From: Coniferiporia sulphurascens
Taxonomy: Eukaryota; Basidiomycota; Agaricomycetes; Hymenochaetales; Hymenochaetaceae
Reading direction: 5' to 3'
Length of the DNA: 64,000 bases
Assembly (NCBI GenBank): GCA_002794785.1
Contig: NBBA01000009.1
Span: 1,054,001 to 1,118,000, forward strand
In this document: positions 47,052 through 59,534 of the stretch, piece by piece
How positions within the stretch are numbered: position 1 is the stretch's first letter
Layout: each line of letters opens with the position of its first letter
Program-made: the position numbers and the translations under genes
The notes under the pieces: model-generated
The model's input: the letters and a program-made list of their open reading frames with translations, nothing else
Databases searched by the model: none
What the model was told of the DNA's origin: nothing

Positions 47052-48193
47052 ATGCCTGATCACGGCTCAGTTCTGGATGCCCTCGATAAACTCGACGTAA
47101 AAATGACGGAAGAACGAATATACTTTGGCATGGGGGATAACTACCGGCAAGTCCTTGGTGCCGCTAGCAATGCTCAAATCGCAATGACTTCCGAGTCGAT
47201 TTCAAGGAGTCTAAGCCCAAGTATTATAATCACCGTCACTGGCTGGCTTGAGTCCCCCGATGTTCTGATGCAAGCCCTTTATCAGTTCTACCGATCCCCC
47301 CGGGTGGACGAGGGAGTGCCGAGGACCCGATAGACAGTGCGTACTGTCCCCCTATGCAATATGTATTATCATCTCCCTAACGATTAATCCGCATATTAAC
47401 CCCTGTTGCATCTGTACCCGAAGTTGATGCTTTAGAGCGCGGCGATGTGTGGGATTCTCCTATCTGCGGTGAGTAAATATGCTACCCAACTAGTGTCCCC
47501 TCTGCTAAAACATATTTCTACACCACTGGATCGCCGACCAGTTGACGACTACAAATGGTCATCGGAGGAAGGTTCAGACAACGACTCGGTCTCAGACTCC
47601 CCCATTCTATCCTCCGAGTCCGAATTTCAACCAGAACCTTACTACGAACACTACCAACCGGAGGGTTTGAGGGCCGGGAACGACCGCGAGAACTTTGATC
47701 TAGACGAGAGCCTGTTTCTTATTCCTGAAGGAGAAGAAAGCTTATGGTGTGATCCCGACGTCCAGGATGAAAGAGAAGAAGAGTTCGTGGAGTTCATAAG
47801 TGCGACCTCTTCTATACCCTCTCAGTCATGGCGTTTATCGTGGCATTCATAATTTGTTGTCCAGTCAATGGACAGATCCACCCAGATGCTCCCCCTGTCC
47901 CACAACCTATCATGGGAGCCTGTGGGCCAAAGGCATCTACCCTGCCTCATTTCACGAGCCTCCCCTTAAGCACATTTATAGGCGCTTTCTCATTAGAGAA
48001 GCATGCCGAGATCGAGCCGGGGTCTGTGGAATTCCGAAGAAATCTTCTTGCTTCGGAGCTCAAAAACCAACATATCCTGTTACGAGGTGGGTCCGTTGGT
48101 GCCACCAAGATGATGGAAAGGCTCGGAGTTGTCGATATTCATAAGACTGGACCTAAGCGGAAGAATAAAAATAAAAAGGAACGGGATCATTAA
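47052..48193 (+). CDS. Acidic protein of unknown function
   Basis: I do not recognise this gene. A long first exon from ATG 47052 gives MPDHGSVLDALDKLDVKMTE and then YFGMGDNYRQVLGAASNAQI, ending near 47333. The next coding segment (about 47410-47460) reads VPEVDALERGDVWDSPIC. After a GTGAGT intron comes a strongly acidic exon with PVDDYKWSSEEGSDNDSVSD and ENFDLDESLFLIPEGEESLW. The last exon contains LPLSTFIGAFSLEKHAEIEP, SVEFRRNLLASELKNQHILL and a basic end KTGPKRKNKNKKERDH, with stop at 48193. The frame upstream of 47052 is also open. It converges with the DUF4211 gene, 110 bases away. A gamma-tubulin-complex-like identity was considered but is not supported by clear motifs. Confidence 0.6.
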
Positions 48194-48303
48194 CAGCAGA
48201 AAATATTGAATGTTGTCACCAGGATTCATTGTCTTGTTCTTGATAATACTCTTTCGATGATGCTCGCAGTTACAGTCAAATAAGGCTCTTCATTCGATTA
48301 CAA

Positions 48304-50235
48304 CTAGAAATCATCTTCTTTGTCTCTCTTTACATCTGCTTCCAGATTTGTTGCTCTAGACATTGAGTGCTTCACTTTTAGCCACTCATCATTGATGATA
48401 CCTCGCTGGTCCAACCAATCCATTACCTGATCCGCGTCTGAGACGTCATCCGGAGGCGTGATCCCGCCAGCAAATGCAATCTTCACGAAACCGCGACCAG
48501 TAGCAGAAAGCTCCCCAACTTCTCGCACGATCCCATGGAAGAGCTCATACTTAGGAGGACTTAGCAACCCAAACCAAAGTTAAAATAAGGAGAAATAAAA
48601 AATACCTCCCAATGGCACAGTTCATGGAAGGCTTTCGTTCGCTGAGCGCAAAATCGACCTAAGTTGAATTCAGGTGCGCCCGTTCGATTTGTACTGTCGG
48701 ATTCATCACTTGCGATCCCGTCGTCGACCGCCTTAGGGGTTATGAGCCGAGGTAATATCAAGAACCAGCTTTATGGTTTGCCTACCTTGAACGTTTTTCG
48801 ATCGTAGGGAGAACCTCCTAACCGTCCCACGAACTTTGACTGAGCATGGAGTTAACACAAGTCGTGGTTGATGACCCGCGCTATTATATATATACGCACC
48901 AGGCGTCCACCAAGATGGCAAGCATCACATTGTGGAATTGCGAAATCCAAGTCAGTCAAGTCAAACTCTGGGTATGTTTGAAGAGCTTTCTTGTAAGCCG
49001 GACGCCAGACAGAAGACACGATTGAGTCCCGAACGTCCGAAAGCTTCTGTCTGGTAATAGTGAGAGGGACCGAGAAATATTCGTCTAAGATGATATACAA
49101 TCAGGCTCCATTGGCCAATGACGATAAAGCGTGCTAACCATCAAGCAGTCTATCAGCTATTTTTGGTCTTGCCGCCTCAGAAGTAACGACAAGATGCACG
49201 TAGTACTGGCAAACAATTTTGAAGTGATGAACCAAATCCTGATGAGTATTCATGCTGAAAATCGCGGGGAGACTCGCTGTACGCTCATCCCCATCATCGA
49301 CGATGAAGTCGTCAATTTCATCGTTCCTCTCATCTTCATCACTAGACTCTTCGGAATTATCACTAATCTGACCTAGTCGAGACCCCGGAATAGGAAGGTC
49401 ATCTTCACTGTCTTCTTGCTCCGATTCGCTTGTCGCCTGGCCTCTTTTCTTCACTTCACAGCAGTGTGAGGATTGGGGAATTGATAAGAGCCAGCATACG
49501 AACTTTTTAATCTTTCTAAATTCTTCATGAACCTACTCTTCTTCGTCGACTGTCCCCTGAGGCGAGTGTCGATGATTTCTGGTAATAGTAAATGACTAAA
49601 CCGTTCACGCAGATAGTCAACTTACTTTCTTTGTCAATTCCATCTAGTACATCATCGGCTTCTTCATCGGAGGATGGTCTCGTGCCCTTGACTAAACGGC
49701 CCCTCCTTTTCTTTGGAGCTTTGGAGTCGGAGTCCAGCTCAGAATCAAGTACCGTTATCGACCGTTGCGTCCGGTTGGGCTGTCGTCTGGTAGATTTGAG
49801 CTCAATAATAGACTCTTCATCACTTTCTCCTTCGTCAGAGTTCACGATACGGCGACGCTTTGAGGCACGACTCGGAGAAGATGGGCCCGGCTCAAGGACG
49901 CCCTCCAAGTCTGAACTTCCTCCGGCGTTGCTCTGCGATGTCGACGACTGCACCTCGAACTTTATTTTTGCAGCATCACTGCTGTCGTCTTCTTCCCCAG
50001 AGCTTATACTAAGCGGGCGTTTGTGTTGTTCAGGTTTTCGGACTAAGGCCTTTACACCAGCCCTAGAGTTGCTATTGACGCTGGACTCAGGCTGCACGCG
50101 CCGTGGCTTGGCCTTCTTCAAAATTGTTTTCGGTGCAGGAGGAGGACTGCTGGACGGATAGTGGTCAAGCAAGGAAAGCTGTCGATATCTAACGGAAGAG
50201 CCATGGGAGCGCTTAGGCTGATATTTTTTAGGCAT
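48304..50235 (-). CDS. DUF4211-domain nuclear protein
   Basis: This is a fungal protein with a C-terminal DUF4211 domain of unknown function. The start ATG at 50235 gives MPKKYQPKRSHGSSVRYRQL. The first 220 residues are disordered, with Ser/Asp/Glu clusters and basic signals (SKRRRIVNSDEGESDEES, APKKRRGRLVKGTRPSSDEE) that suggest nuclear location. The next exon is acidic (DDLPIPGSRLGQISDNSEES) and leads to the domain core: DEIDDFIVDDGDE, FSMNTHQDLVHHFKIVCQYY, VWRPAYKKALQTYPEFDLTD, FAIPQCDACHLGGRLV and FNLGRFCAQRTKAFHELCHW. The motif CDACHLGGR and the final C...H residues resemble a zinc site. The stop is at 48304. There are about five introns. The function is unknown; chromatin association is my inference from composition. 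Confidence 0.85.
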
Positions 50236-50476
50236 TCTTGTTGAGTAGCAGCCGGCGAGCGACTACGTAGTTGAAGTCTTTGTACGCGTTACATCGAACG
50301 CGGAGACAAACACCACCACGGTATCGGTGACACACAGTCACGCTCGCGCCGATCAAATGAAAGCGTGAATATTGACGACGTGACACGTACTCTGTTTGCC
50401 GCCATTGCTCAGTGAACAACAGCTCACCCCCTGCAACCCGACATACCCACAAGAAAAACCCTCGCTTGTAACAGAA
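50236..50476. promoter_or_regulatory. Bidirectional promoter, DUF4211 / DPM2
   Basis: These 241 bases separate the divergent starts of the DUF4211 gene (50235, -) and DPM2 (50477, +). No clear TATA or operator is seen. Confidence 0.5.
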
Positions 50477-50862
50477 ATGGTACGCTTTTACTTTTTGTTC
50501 CAGGTCTGGCCAGTCAGCGAATAAACGTCGTCTAGGCGGCTAGTGATAAAGCTCTCGGGGGCGGCATGATCTTCGTCGCGCTCTTCGTTTTTACCTACTA
50601 CACAACATGGGCACTGCTCCTTGTACGTCTTTCACGCTAAAGCCATAGACTACCTACCACGGCTTACTTGGCTTGCGCTTAATAGCCTTTCCTGGACAAG
50701 TCGAATGCTTTGCATAGTCTGTTTCCCGCACGAGAGTGGGCGGTCCGGTTCCCTGCATTTTCGTTCGTGGTGGGCCTCGCTGGCGTCGGCTCCTTCATAG
50801 GCTTAACAGTCGTGAAAGAGAATCGGAAAAAGGCCTTGAAGGCTCGCCAAAGAACGTCGTGA
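50477..50862 (+). CDS. dpm2: Dolichol-phosphate mannose synthase regulatory subunit Dpm2
   Basis: Dpm2 is a small ER membrane protein that stabilises the Dpm1 catalytic subunit making dolichol-P-mannose for N-glycans, O-mannose and GPI anchors. The first exon is the ATG alone (50477-50479), followed by a GTACGC...TCTAG intron (50480-50535). It then reads MAASDKALGGGMIFVALFVF and TYYTTWALLL (first membrane helix). An intron at 50623-50685 follows, then PFLDKSNALHSLFPAREWAV, RFPAFSFVVGLAGVGSFIGL (second helix), and a basic tail KENRKKALKARQRTS with TGA at 50860-50862. The protein of about 85 residues matches the family length, and PFLDKSN-LHSLFPxREWA is its signature. It is convergent with the large C1-domain gene, 118 bases away. 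Confidence 0.93.
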
Positions 50863-50980
50863 GCTTTCTGAGTGGGAATGGCCGGTTGTATGTTGATGAT
50901 AGTATTTAAGTGCTGAGCACATTAATCGCGTACAGAATGAAATACCCCTATTAACCTTGAACACATACGACCCATCCTTG

Positions 50981-53900
50981 TTACCCTGTCGGTACACGAA
51001 AGTCTCGCCGGCTGCGATCAGGGACTCTCCCTATTTCCCTTCTAATCTCCAGCGCATGGAGCTTCTCCGCTGCCAGTAATTCGTGGGATGCTTGCGCAAT
51101 CAGTGCCGCCGTGGTCATTTCCGGTGGTGGCTCAAAAATATAGTTAACGGTGCGAACGAACTATTTGAATTCGTTACTTATTTCGAACTGCCTGAGGACG
51201 TGCACGATGAACTCATACCTTTCCTGTGAAGGAGTCTCCTTTGCCCAAATTCTTCACCCTTTCTAAGACCGCAATGTGTGAAGACACCTCCAACGATATG
51301 GAAGAACGGAGACTTCCTAAAAAAAGGAATATGTCTGCGACAGACGACCAAACTAGGGTTGCGATTGGCTGAGCACAACAGAGCGGTTATCTCTTGGGTT
51401 CAAAACCGGAACCGGAAAGTAAATGGGTCGTACCGTAACTTCTCCGACCTCTGCATCAGTCTCCGACAGGCCGACTAATTTCTCAAAAGGGGGCCAAAGC
51501 TCGTTCCAGACTAACGACGCGCTTCGGTCCTCGGACGTACGGGTTGATGCTTTAGCAATAACCTCTTCCGAAAACTCCTCCTCTGAGCTCTTACGTGCCA
51601 ATAGAAGCCAGAGCTTTATGGCAAGGAAGGCCTGATTGATATCAGATGCAACCATGTCTTGCGGTAGCCCAATGGATTGGATATGCGACCGTAACGAAGA
51701 GTGGTAGACGACTGAGAAGTTGGGTAAATGCATGAGTATATGTGAGGCGGTTTTCTCCGCAGAGGTGCTCTGCAAGGCGGCTAGGGCAAGGACGTTCCAC
51801 ATGCGTACCGATAGCGCGTGTCGTCCGCTTTTCTACGGTATGTTTAATCGATTGTGTTCGCGAGCCAAGGTGAGGAGACGAACCTCAAGAGCGTAATCAT
51901 TCAACTGATTGGATAAGAAGCCTACGTCGTTGTTTCCTGCACACAGAATCAAAAAACATGCTGCCTTTAAAGCATTGATACCGTCCTGCTGATCGTTTTG
52001 AGACGGGCTTGATATTTGAAGGAAGTAAAAGGCGTCAGCCGCTAGTCGTGCGAGGGTTTGGTCAGACAGATAATTATATCCAACAGAAGATAGGGACTGG
52101 CGGGAATCAGTTCTCGAGAAAAGCACACCCTTAAAAAGGGTATGGACTTACTTCAATTATTGCCTTCACGGTTGGTAAAGTCACACGGCATTTGCCTCTC
52201 AAGCCGTCGGACAGAATCTCGATTATCACTGAAAGTATGCTATTCCGTTCGTTCACTGATACTCCGACCTCCGAGGCGGTGCGACGGTACAACGTCGAGG
52301 TAACTTGAAGTAGTCGTCGCAACGCCTGATCGCCGACATTAAAGCGAATAAGCGCGATTCTCACCGCAGTTTCCATGCTGTGGAGAAATCCCTAAAAATG
52401 AAGACAAATGGCGAGTCAGAAAACATCCGCACACTATAAAGCGGCTGATCCCGAAAGACATACTCTGATCAAAGCCTTGTTATATTGTATCAACGTAGTG
52501 GCTGCCAGAAGCAACGGATTCGGGTTGAAGCTTTCATCAACCAGTTCGCTGGCATTGCGTAGAATAGTGACGAAACTTTCCCCGACATCTTGAAAATGCA
52601 TGAGAATTAGTAGAACTCTACACATTCCATCTAAACCGTTTACAAGATAAGCCTTCGGAAGAATAGCCCTGGTTGTGGACAATATTGACGTAATTCATAA
52701 GATTATCGAGTACGTGCTTTTGTTCCGGATCATTTGGTAAGTTCATCAGGACGTGAAGTGTGTCTTTTAATAGGACATCTCGTAGGGGGAGTTGCGTCGT
52801 AAAATTGCGTGCATTTCGTGCCGTGACAAGACGAAGCACAGAAAACGCCTCCGGTTCCAATGGACGCTGTATTGCCCTTTAAATTAGGAATCTATAGAGG
52901 ACAGAACACACTGACCTTGCTTATATAGTAGAACGTGGTCGAATGGCTTGGAGACTGTGAGCGGTGGTAGAAATCTTTAAGGACGAACACTTACCGAATT
53001 AGTATATCTTCTAAGAGCGACATCCCTTGTCCAAACAAGACATCGTCGCTATGTGCATTGGATGTGGAAAGAAACTCAATAATATTCGTTACTGTGTAAC
53101 TGATGGACTGTGTTAAGTTTTGAAATAATTTAAACGGTACGGAACCCACTCACTTTAATATGTCGCGAGAACTGGCGTAGTTTGACCATCTACTGCGAAA
53201 CGCTTGAATAGCCGTGAGTACCAGTTGTTTGAGCTCGCTGCCGATATCCCCAAGTAGTATGTCAGAAGCGCTTCTTACGGCTTTCCGCAGATGATCTCGT
53301 AGATGATGCAGAGGAATGCTGTCCACGTCGTGCTTGTAGAAGACTATGATCAAGCTTTGCAACGCCATTTTGATCTGAAGGTAGGTAAAGTCCACTAGAT
53401 TCTTAGACATGTGGTTGAACAGGTCGAAGAAGACATCTAAGATCACGGACCCCACGAGCACTGGGTGAGTAGCATCGTCGTCCGAGCTTGACGTGGCCAT
53501 GGCAGAAGGTGGAAGTTCGAATGACCGGTGAGCATCCAGAAGGGCCATCAAACCTTGAATGCATGGCGAAGCATACGAACCGACTGTTTTCAAGCTCTCA
53601 TAGTGAACGTGGAAGGAATGACCACTAGGGGCAGGTACCAGCGTTGCAACAGGAAACCCGAGTATCCTTACAAGCTGAAGCTTAATCTTTAAGAACGAGA
53701 AAAGGTCGATGGATATTCCATCCGCTATCATTTGAAGACTCAGAAGGATCAGTGAACTCTACGAGTGAATGTTCGGTACTGAATGGTGTAAATTTTGAGC
53801 GACACCCACCTGCAAGGCAGCTGCATCAGGGTCCCTATATTCCGCCGTGGCGGGAGTAGCAGTCGACGAAATACCATACAAAGACTATCACAAATATATC

Positions 53901-56900
53901 ATTAGCCGCGCCATCATCCGTCAGTAAAAAAAAAAACTCGTGTACTAAGTGGGCAGATATAGGACCTTCCTCAGCGTCGTTCCTTTGCGTGAAGTCATCT
54001 TCAATAAGTGTCTCAATTATAACGTCCCATGACAAGACTGAATAAAAGAAGTTCAGCGTAACACAATCACAATGAAGACGGAGGCGCCGACCTTTCCAAG
54101 TCGGGAAGTGAGTCCTCAATTGCAAAAGGAAAGACACCAAATTTAGCTTGTCAGGGATCGGTGCGCGACTTAATGACTCGCTGAAACACAGCGTCATAGA
54201 CTGATGGTGAGAAGGTTGCAAGCTCTGTGCCCAGGTATCGGTAGCTAAGCGCACTTCCTCCTTTAAAGCATTCGCATTTGATTTTGGTTCATATATATTA
54301 TACCGAGCAAATCTGGAGCAAGGCTCACCTGTCCACTAGACCACAAACAAGAGAAAAACCCGAAGAATATCTCCATGATTGATGACCGAAATTGCCGACC
54401 TTCCACTACAAATGACGACTTGGTGATGTCAAGAATAATTTGAAATAACCGTGTCGCCGCTTCGAAACTGAAGTTACTGGTAGTTACTTTGTCTGTAAGT
54501 TTATGGAAAACATCGCGCGCACCGAAGTTCCCAGACGTTTTCCCCTTCTAGGTAGCCCTGTAAAAGCTGTTCAAAAGGTCGTACATCTACTACGAGCACA
54601 CGGAGTAACAATGATGCACGCAAATCGTTAACTTCTGGTGCATGCATATCGTACAGGTCCCAGGCGCTTAAATAACGAAAGATCCAGTTTAGTACACCTC
54701 TTCCGTAATGCCAATAAACATTTACCAGCGAGTCAACGGATAGCTATTCTTCAAAATGAAAGTTTCCAATTCGTGCGATGTAAGGAGTGACGCCTCCGTT
54801 AAAAACATTGCTAGGGCTTTGGCTATTAAGCACCGGAGCTCATCGGTTCCCCTCTCAATGTAATGCGCTAGAATCCCAACGATGTTGATTTCTTCAATAG
54901 AAGTTTCGGTAACAAGCGACGCTCTTTTAGTTACTTTCCTCCTGGTTATTAGTTGCTTATTAGGACCGGGACATTAAGCAGATTCTGTTAATATACCTAG
55001 AAACGACTCCTTCAATATCACTTGCCCCCACCAACCCCAGGTTTTGAAGCTGAGCCCGTTCACAGCCGTAAAGGAGAAGAAAGGACGAAAGTGTAAGTCG
55101 AATAAAACGATACCTTCACAGCAAGCATCGGTTCAGGACCAGCATAAACCAAGAATGCTATTACTCACATTTGACCAACATTTTCATTGATTTCTAGCTG
55201 CTCCAACACGAGGCTTGCATATTTGTCGTGGAGGGTGGTGATTACCTTATGCAATTCCTGCCTTCCAAGTGACCGTACCCAAATTGCCATGAAGACGGCA
55301 TCCGCAAGCACTGCATGATCCTCAAAGGAGCCACCCAGGTCTCTTGCTAAAGCGGACACTTGAAGGAAAGTGGAGGTGGGGATGTCGACACCAGATAACG
55401 CGAACAAACGAAGCCAATTTAGGCCTTTCCTCAAACCCTCGTAGCTACGGGATGCAATACCATTTACAATCCTCCACGGGTCTAGTAACGGAGCGCTGAC
55501 ATGTTCAAAGCTCGTAACTGTAGCGTCAAATGCAACAGTCCAACGTGCCGAACCTTCTGCTTCACGATTGAGTAAGCGAGGTAGCGTATACAGAGGCTTC
55601 ACAGAAAGTTCAACACATAAGAAACACCTAAAACAAATTTTAAAACTCACTTTGTGAGACGATGGTAAGACTGGCATTAAGTTGAGCCACCTCAAAAGTA
55701 GGTCGTCCTCCACGGAAAAGACTACGTAGGACTGACATATCTTCATAATATAACGTAACACCTTGTCGGCCCATGTTGAAGTAATCTCCTGTAGGTGGAA
55801 AAATCCAATAAATTATTTCATCGAGGCGGACAACTGCGTACCTTCACGATGTTATGGTCACCATCTTCCTCAAATTCGTTAAAGTTTTCCACTGAACTTC
55901 TCGCGATGTCAGAGGCAGAATCAAAAAGAAGGGACGCATAGAGCTCCGCGTCCTGACAATGCAACGCAAATAACCATCGAGATGCGTACTTGATAAGAAG
56001 AGCCTTTCGGCAAGTTACATAGTCATTACCATTGTTTATGGATCCAGAGGATGCTGAACGTGAAGCCATACTGTTTGGCCAACTATGACTGTCTGTAGAA
56101 GATGGCACACCCGGAAGATTTTTGTGTTTCGCAACATACTCACGAAGAATTATTACGAGGTTATCATCCTTAAATTCTGAGGTCAGTCCCTCAGACTATT
56201 AACAGCATTGAGACAGCGACGAGAGCTGACCTCGGCCAAAATCCAAGCTAGAACAGACTTCGTGAGCCTAGCTAAAGCATAGTCCGACGCCATGCTGTTA
56301 GGCCAGAGCTTGCGGGTAAGGAGAAGGAAGCCAGATTCATTGACCGCGATGTCCAAATCCTCGAGACACCTTTCTACAGCAACGATGAGAAGCTCTACAT
56401 TTGCAGACAAGTCCAGACCAAGCGGTAACGCGAATGAGCAGTCAATTTCTAACGGACGATCGCAAGTACGAAAGAAGCCTTCAGGCAGATCGGCGCTATC
56501 GAAAAATCCCGTGTGTTGCAAATGTCCCAACATAATACAAGCGGCCTGTGTTTGGAACAGGCCAAAATGACGCCCGAGGGCATCGCGAAGACAAGCCAAT
56601 GGTAGTACCTCTGCTGGGTACATGGAAAAATCACCGGGTACCTCGGCATCACTTGTAGGTGCAACATTTAGGAACACGTTGTCGGTATCATGATCTTCCT
56701 CCGCTGGGGACGACTTTATGACGGATGTTATGTAAAGAAGTATGGGCCAATCAAAAAGTATACCCCGGAAGTGTGGAATGTGACCATTGGCCTTCAGTAA
56801 ATCTTGAAACATTGCCGAAATATGTAGACGAGGAGACTCCAAATAGGCGCTGTATAACTTGACGAGATGCTGAAGCTCGAAGTCATCAACCTCACCCTCC

Positions 56901-59225
56901 TGATTTTGTGTAGATAATTGTTGGTCCCGAACAACAAAGATAGAACCTGAAGCGATGCCGTATTTCAGGAGGTGTAATTGAATCCAAAGTAAGGACCAAT
57001 AGATCGATAACTCTTCATGAGTACATTTGAGAAGGTCTTCCTCATGGAAAGGAAAGTCGCGATAAAAGCTTATGAAGGAAGACCTCAGTTCGTTCCATTT
57101 GACCGTAATGCGGTCTGCGTCTGGTTCGGAATGGCAGCTCAACAATTTGTCAGCTACATCTCCGTGCAGACATGATGAGTGAACGTATTGATTGCAGGCC
57201 CCACATCTATAGCCCTGGGATATGTAGCCCCAGAGCGGAAGATGACATACCCCACAAACGGAGAGCGTAAAAACATTGGCGAGTCTAAAGGAGTGTTGAA
57301 ACTTTGAGCTTCCAGCAGGGCTTAGGACCTCAGGCTCAAAACCCAGTCGGCGAGGTCGAACGTATGAAAAACGATGCACAGCAACCCTTTGCGTGCTCGG
57401 TTCATTTGACATGGGATAGTGGGAAAGGAAACTTCCTTCGGGCGCATCGTAACAGTGTGAGTGGACCACACACATGCAGAACGGACACAAAAATCCGAAG
57501 TCTTTGACCTGTTTAAGGCAAAAGTGGCAGTCATGGAGCGACGAGCCCTCAAAAAGAATCGATGAAGGATGTGGAGAAAAATGCCAGGGTACAAACTGGT
57601 GAGAATGCGGATGCCCTACTCTCTGCTTGCTCCGTTGCGGACCCGCACTCGCAGCTTGTAAAGACTCGGAATACGTCACAAGGGGCAGTGGCTTGCTCAT
57701 GCATACGTGCCCAAACGCGTTCGGCCAGAAAGTTTGTAGGAGGGAAAGTGCAGAATATCTAGCTCGGGTTGAATGGAATGCCGTAATCTCTAAAAGAAAC
57801 ATAGGCATGTCTGGCTTATGATCCACTAAAAAGTGGAAGAGCTTGTGGATACGGTAACTCAGGACAAGATTTTGTGTTGAAAGGTCCACGTTGTCGAGGA
57901 TAGCCGCCAACATTGGTCCTATTACAGAAGACATGTGATAACTCTCCAATGACTGTGCAGGTGCGTTGGAAGACAAGACGCTGCGGAAATTTGCGTTCGG
58001 CCGGCACCATCGCTGCCAAGTTAGTGATGAAGATGATGAAGCGGAGGTTTCATCCTGTGCCTCGTCAACTTGAATGGCTACAATTGGCGGCACATAGGCT
58101 TCGGGATCTGCGAGGCAATTCAGTACAAATCAGGACAAAGAGGCTGCCACGTACGGTCTGGGAGGGGTTGGTCATCCCGTTGATCTTCCTGCCTTCTATG
58201 AGGGTCCTGCAGCATATTCCGGAGTAAACTGTCTTCAAAGAAACCCAGTAGACGTCCATGTGTACTCTCGGGAAAGGAAGAAAAGGCGGGGATAATGGCA
58301 AGACCAATATCGTACAATATTTTCGGATTGCTTCTATACAAATAGACGAGTAGATGGGATGCATCCAGCGTAAGAGCTTGTAATGCGTTGGGGGGACGAG
58401 ACAGCCTTATCGAACTAAATTGGAAGCGACAATCCTCAAGCACAATAGAGCCCATTATAGAGATGCACCGTGCCAGGAGACCAGAGGATGTTTTCTTCTG
58501 TCGGTTTGGTGAAAAAGACCGGGAACGTCGGCCGTTTGATTGGAAACTCGATCGACGAAAACGAAACGAGGATGGTTTTCCTTGCGGGTCAGTGTGTAAG
58601 TCATCAGAACCTGTGCTACAGGCTAACGTCAATGGAAGCGAACTCTTAGAGACTGAAGCCCCTACCCATCATCAAATATCCGCCATTGTCTAAGCTTAGA
58701 CAGGATCAGCACATCCTTCAACCTGTTCAAGAGGTCAAATGTGACGTCGGGAGAGAACGACGAGGAGGATTCGTCGTCACTGTCGCTATCCACGAGAGGG
58801 AACGCCCGCGTTCGATGCGTCTTATCTCCTACCGTAGCCGAGGTGTTACCGTCTTTCATGCCATCCGCCTTCCGCAAGCCAGCCCCGGCATACTCCAGCC
58901 TGTACAAATCCCAAACTTGCGTAGGGCGTGGTCGTTTTTGCAGTTCGTTCAGTATATGGCTCAATAACTTGCGTGTCTCTTGGCGGGCTTTGTCAAGTTT
59001 CAATGAATTATCAGATGACAGACTAGTAAGTCGGGCCACTTCCGAAAGCGACCCCTCGTTGTTAGGTGATTTGAAGGGTAATGTAACCTGGGACAGTGCA
59101 CGGGGGCGAGTGTGATTTCGAGGAGTAGAAGCATTATCACCCTTTCTCTCAGAGCTGGCTGAGCCGAAGTCGGGGATCTCCAGCTTCGGGTTGCTTGGGC
59201 GCGAAGATAATTCACTTTCTTGCAT
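50981..59225 (-). CDS. Very large protein with two C1 (phorbol-ester/DAG-type) zinc fingers
   Basis: This gene spans 8.2 kb and probably encodes more than 2,000 residues. I do not recognise an orthologue. The start ATG at 59225 gives MQESELSSRPSNPKLEIPDF, followed by a Ser-rich disordered part and LLSHILNELQKRPRPTQVWD. A long exon at 56183-58093 (636 codons) carries two C1 fingers. The first, at about 57540-57440, has HDCHFCLKQVKDFGFLCPFC and then VVHSHC. The second, at about 57290-57150, follows H-x12-C-x2-C-x13-C-x2-C-x4-H-x2-C. The remaining exons are hydrophobic, HEAT-like helical segments without enzyme motifs. The C-terminal exon reads EPPPEMTTAALIAQASHELL and ends RDFRVPTG with TAA at 50981-50983. 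At least 20 introns are likely, and several short exons between 54255 and 55165 are not resolved here. It might be two genes, but no internal promoter-like gap is seen. Confidence 0.7.
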
Positions 59226-59534
59226 AATTGGTTGAAAGCTAGTTAGACCACCCCAGCGTACTTCATTTGAGAACGAGGAAGGGGCTGTACTAATAGGTCA
59301 GCCGTAGTCGACACCTGCAGTGAACGCCCCAGAAGGTAATTGGTCCGGAGGAGCCGTGTCGCGTGGCGGAGCGCGTCTCTGGTAAAGCGCCTCAAACGAA
59401 TGCACGTTACATACACTTGCATAAAGTCGACTTCGATGCATTTGTCTCAGCTTATAAGACACTAGTTCTATCTTTCTTCCGTACTCACAAACGTGTGTAT
59501 CAATCGAGGACCTTACGGTAACTTCACCAGAGCT
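59226..59534. promoter_or_regulatory. Bidirectional promoter, C1-domain gene / TRS120
   Basis: These 309 bases separate the two divergent starts. Antisense frames over this region and the TRS120 first exon are open but look like shadows. No specific motif is evident. Confidence 0.45.
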
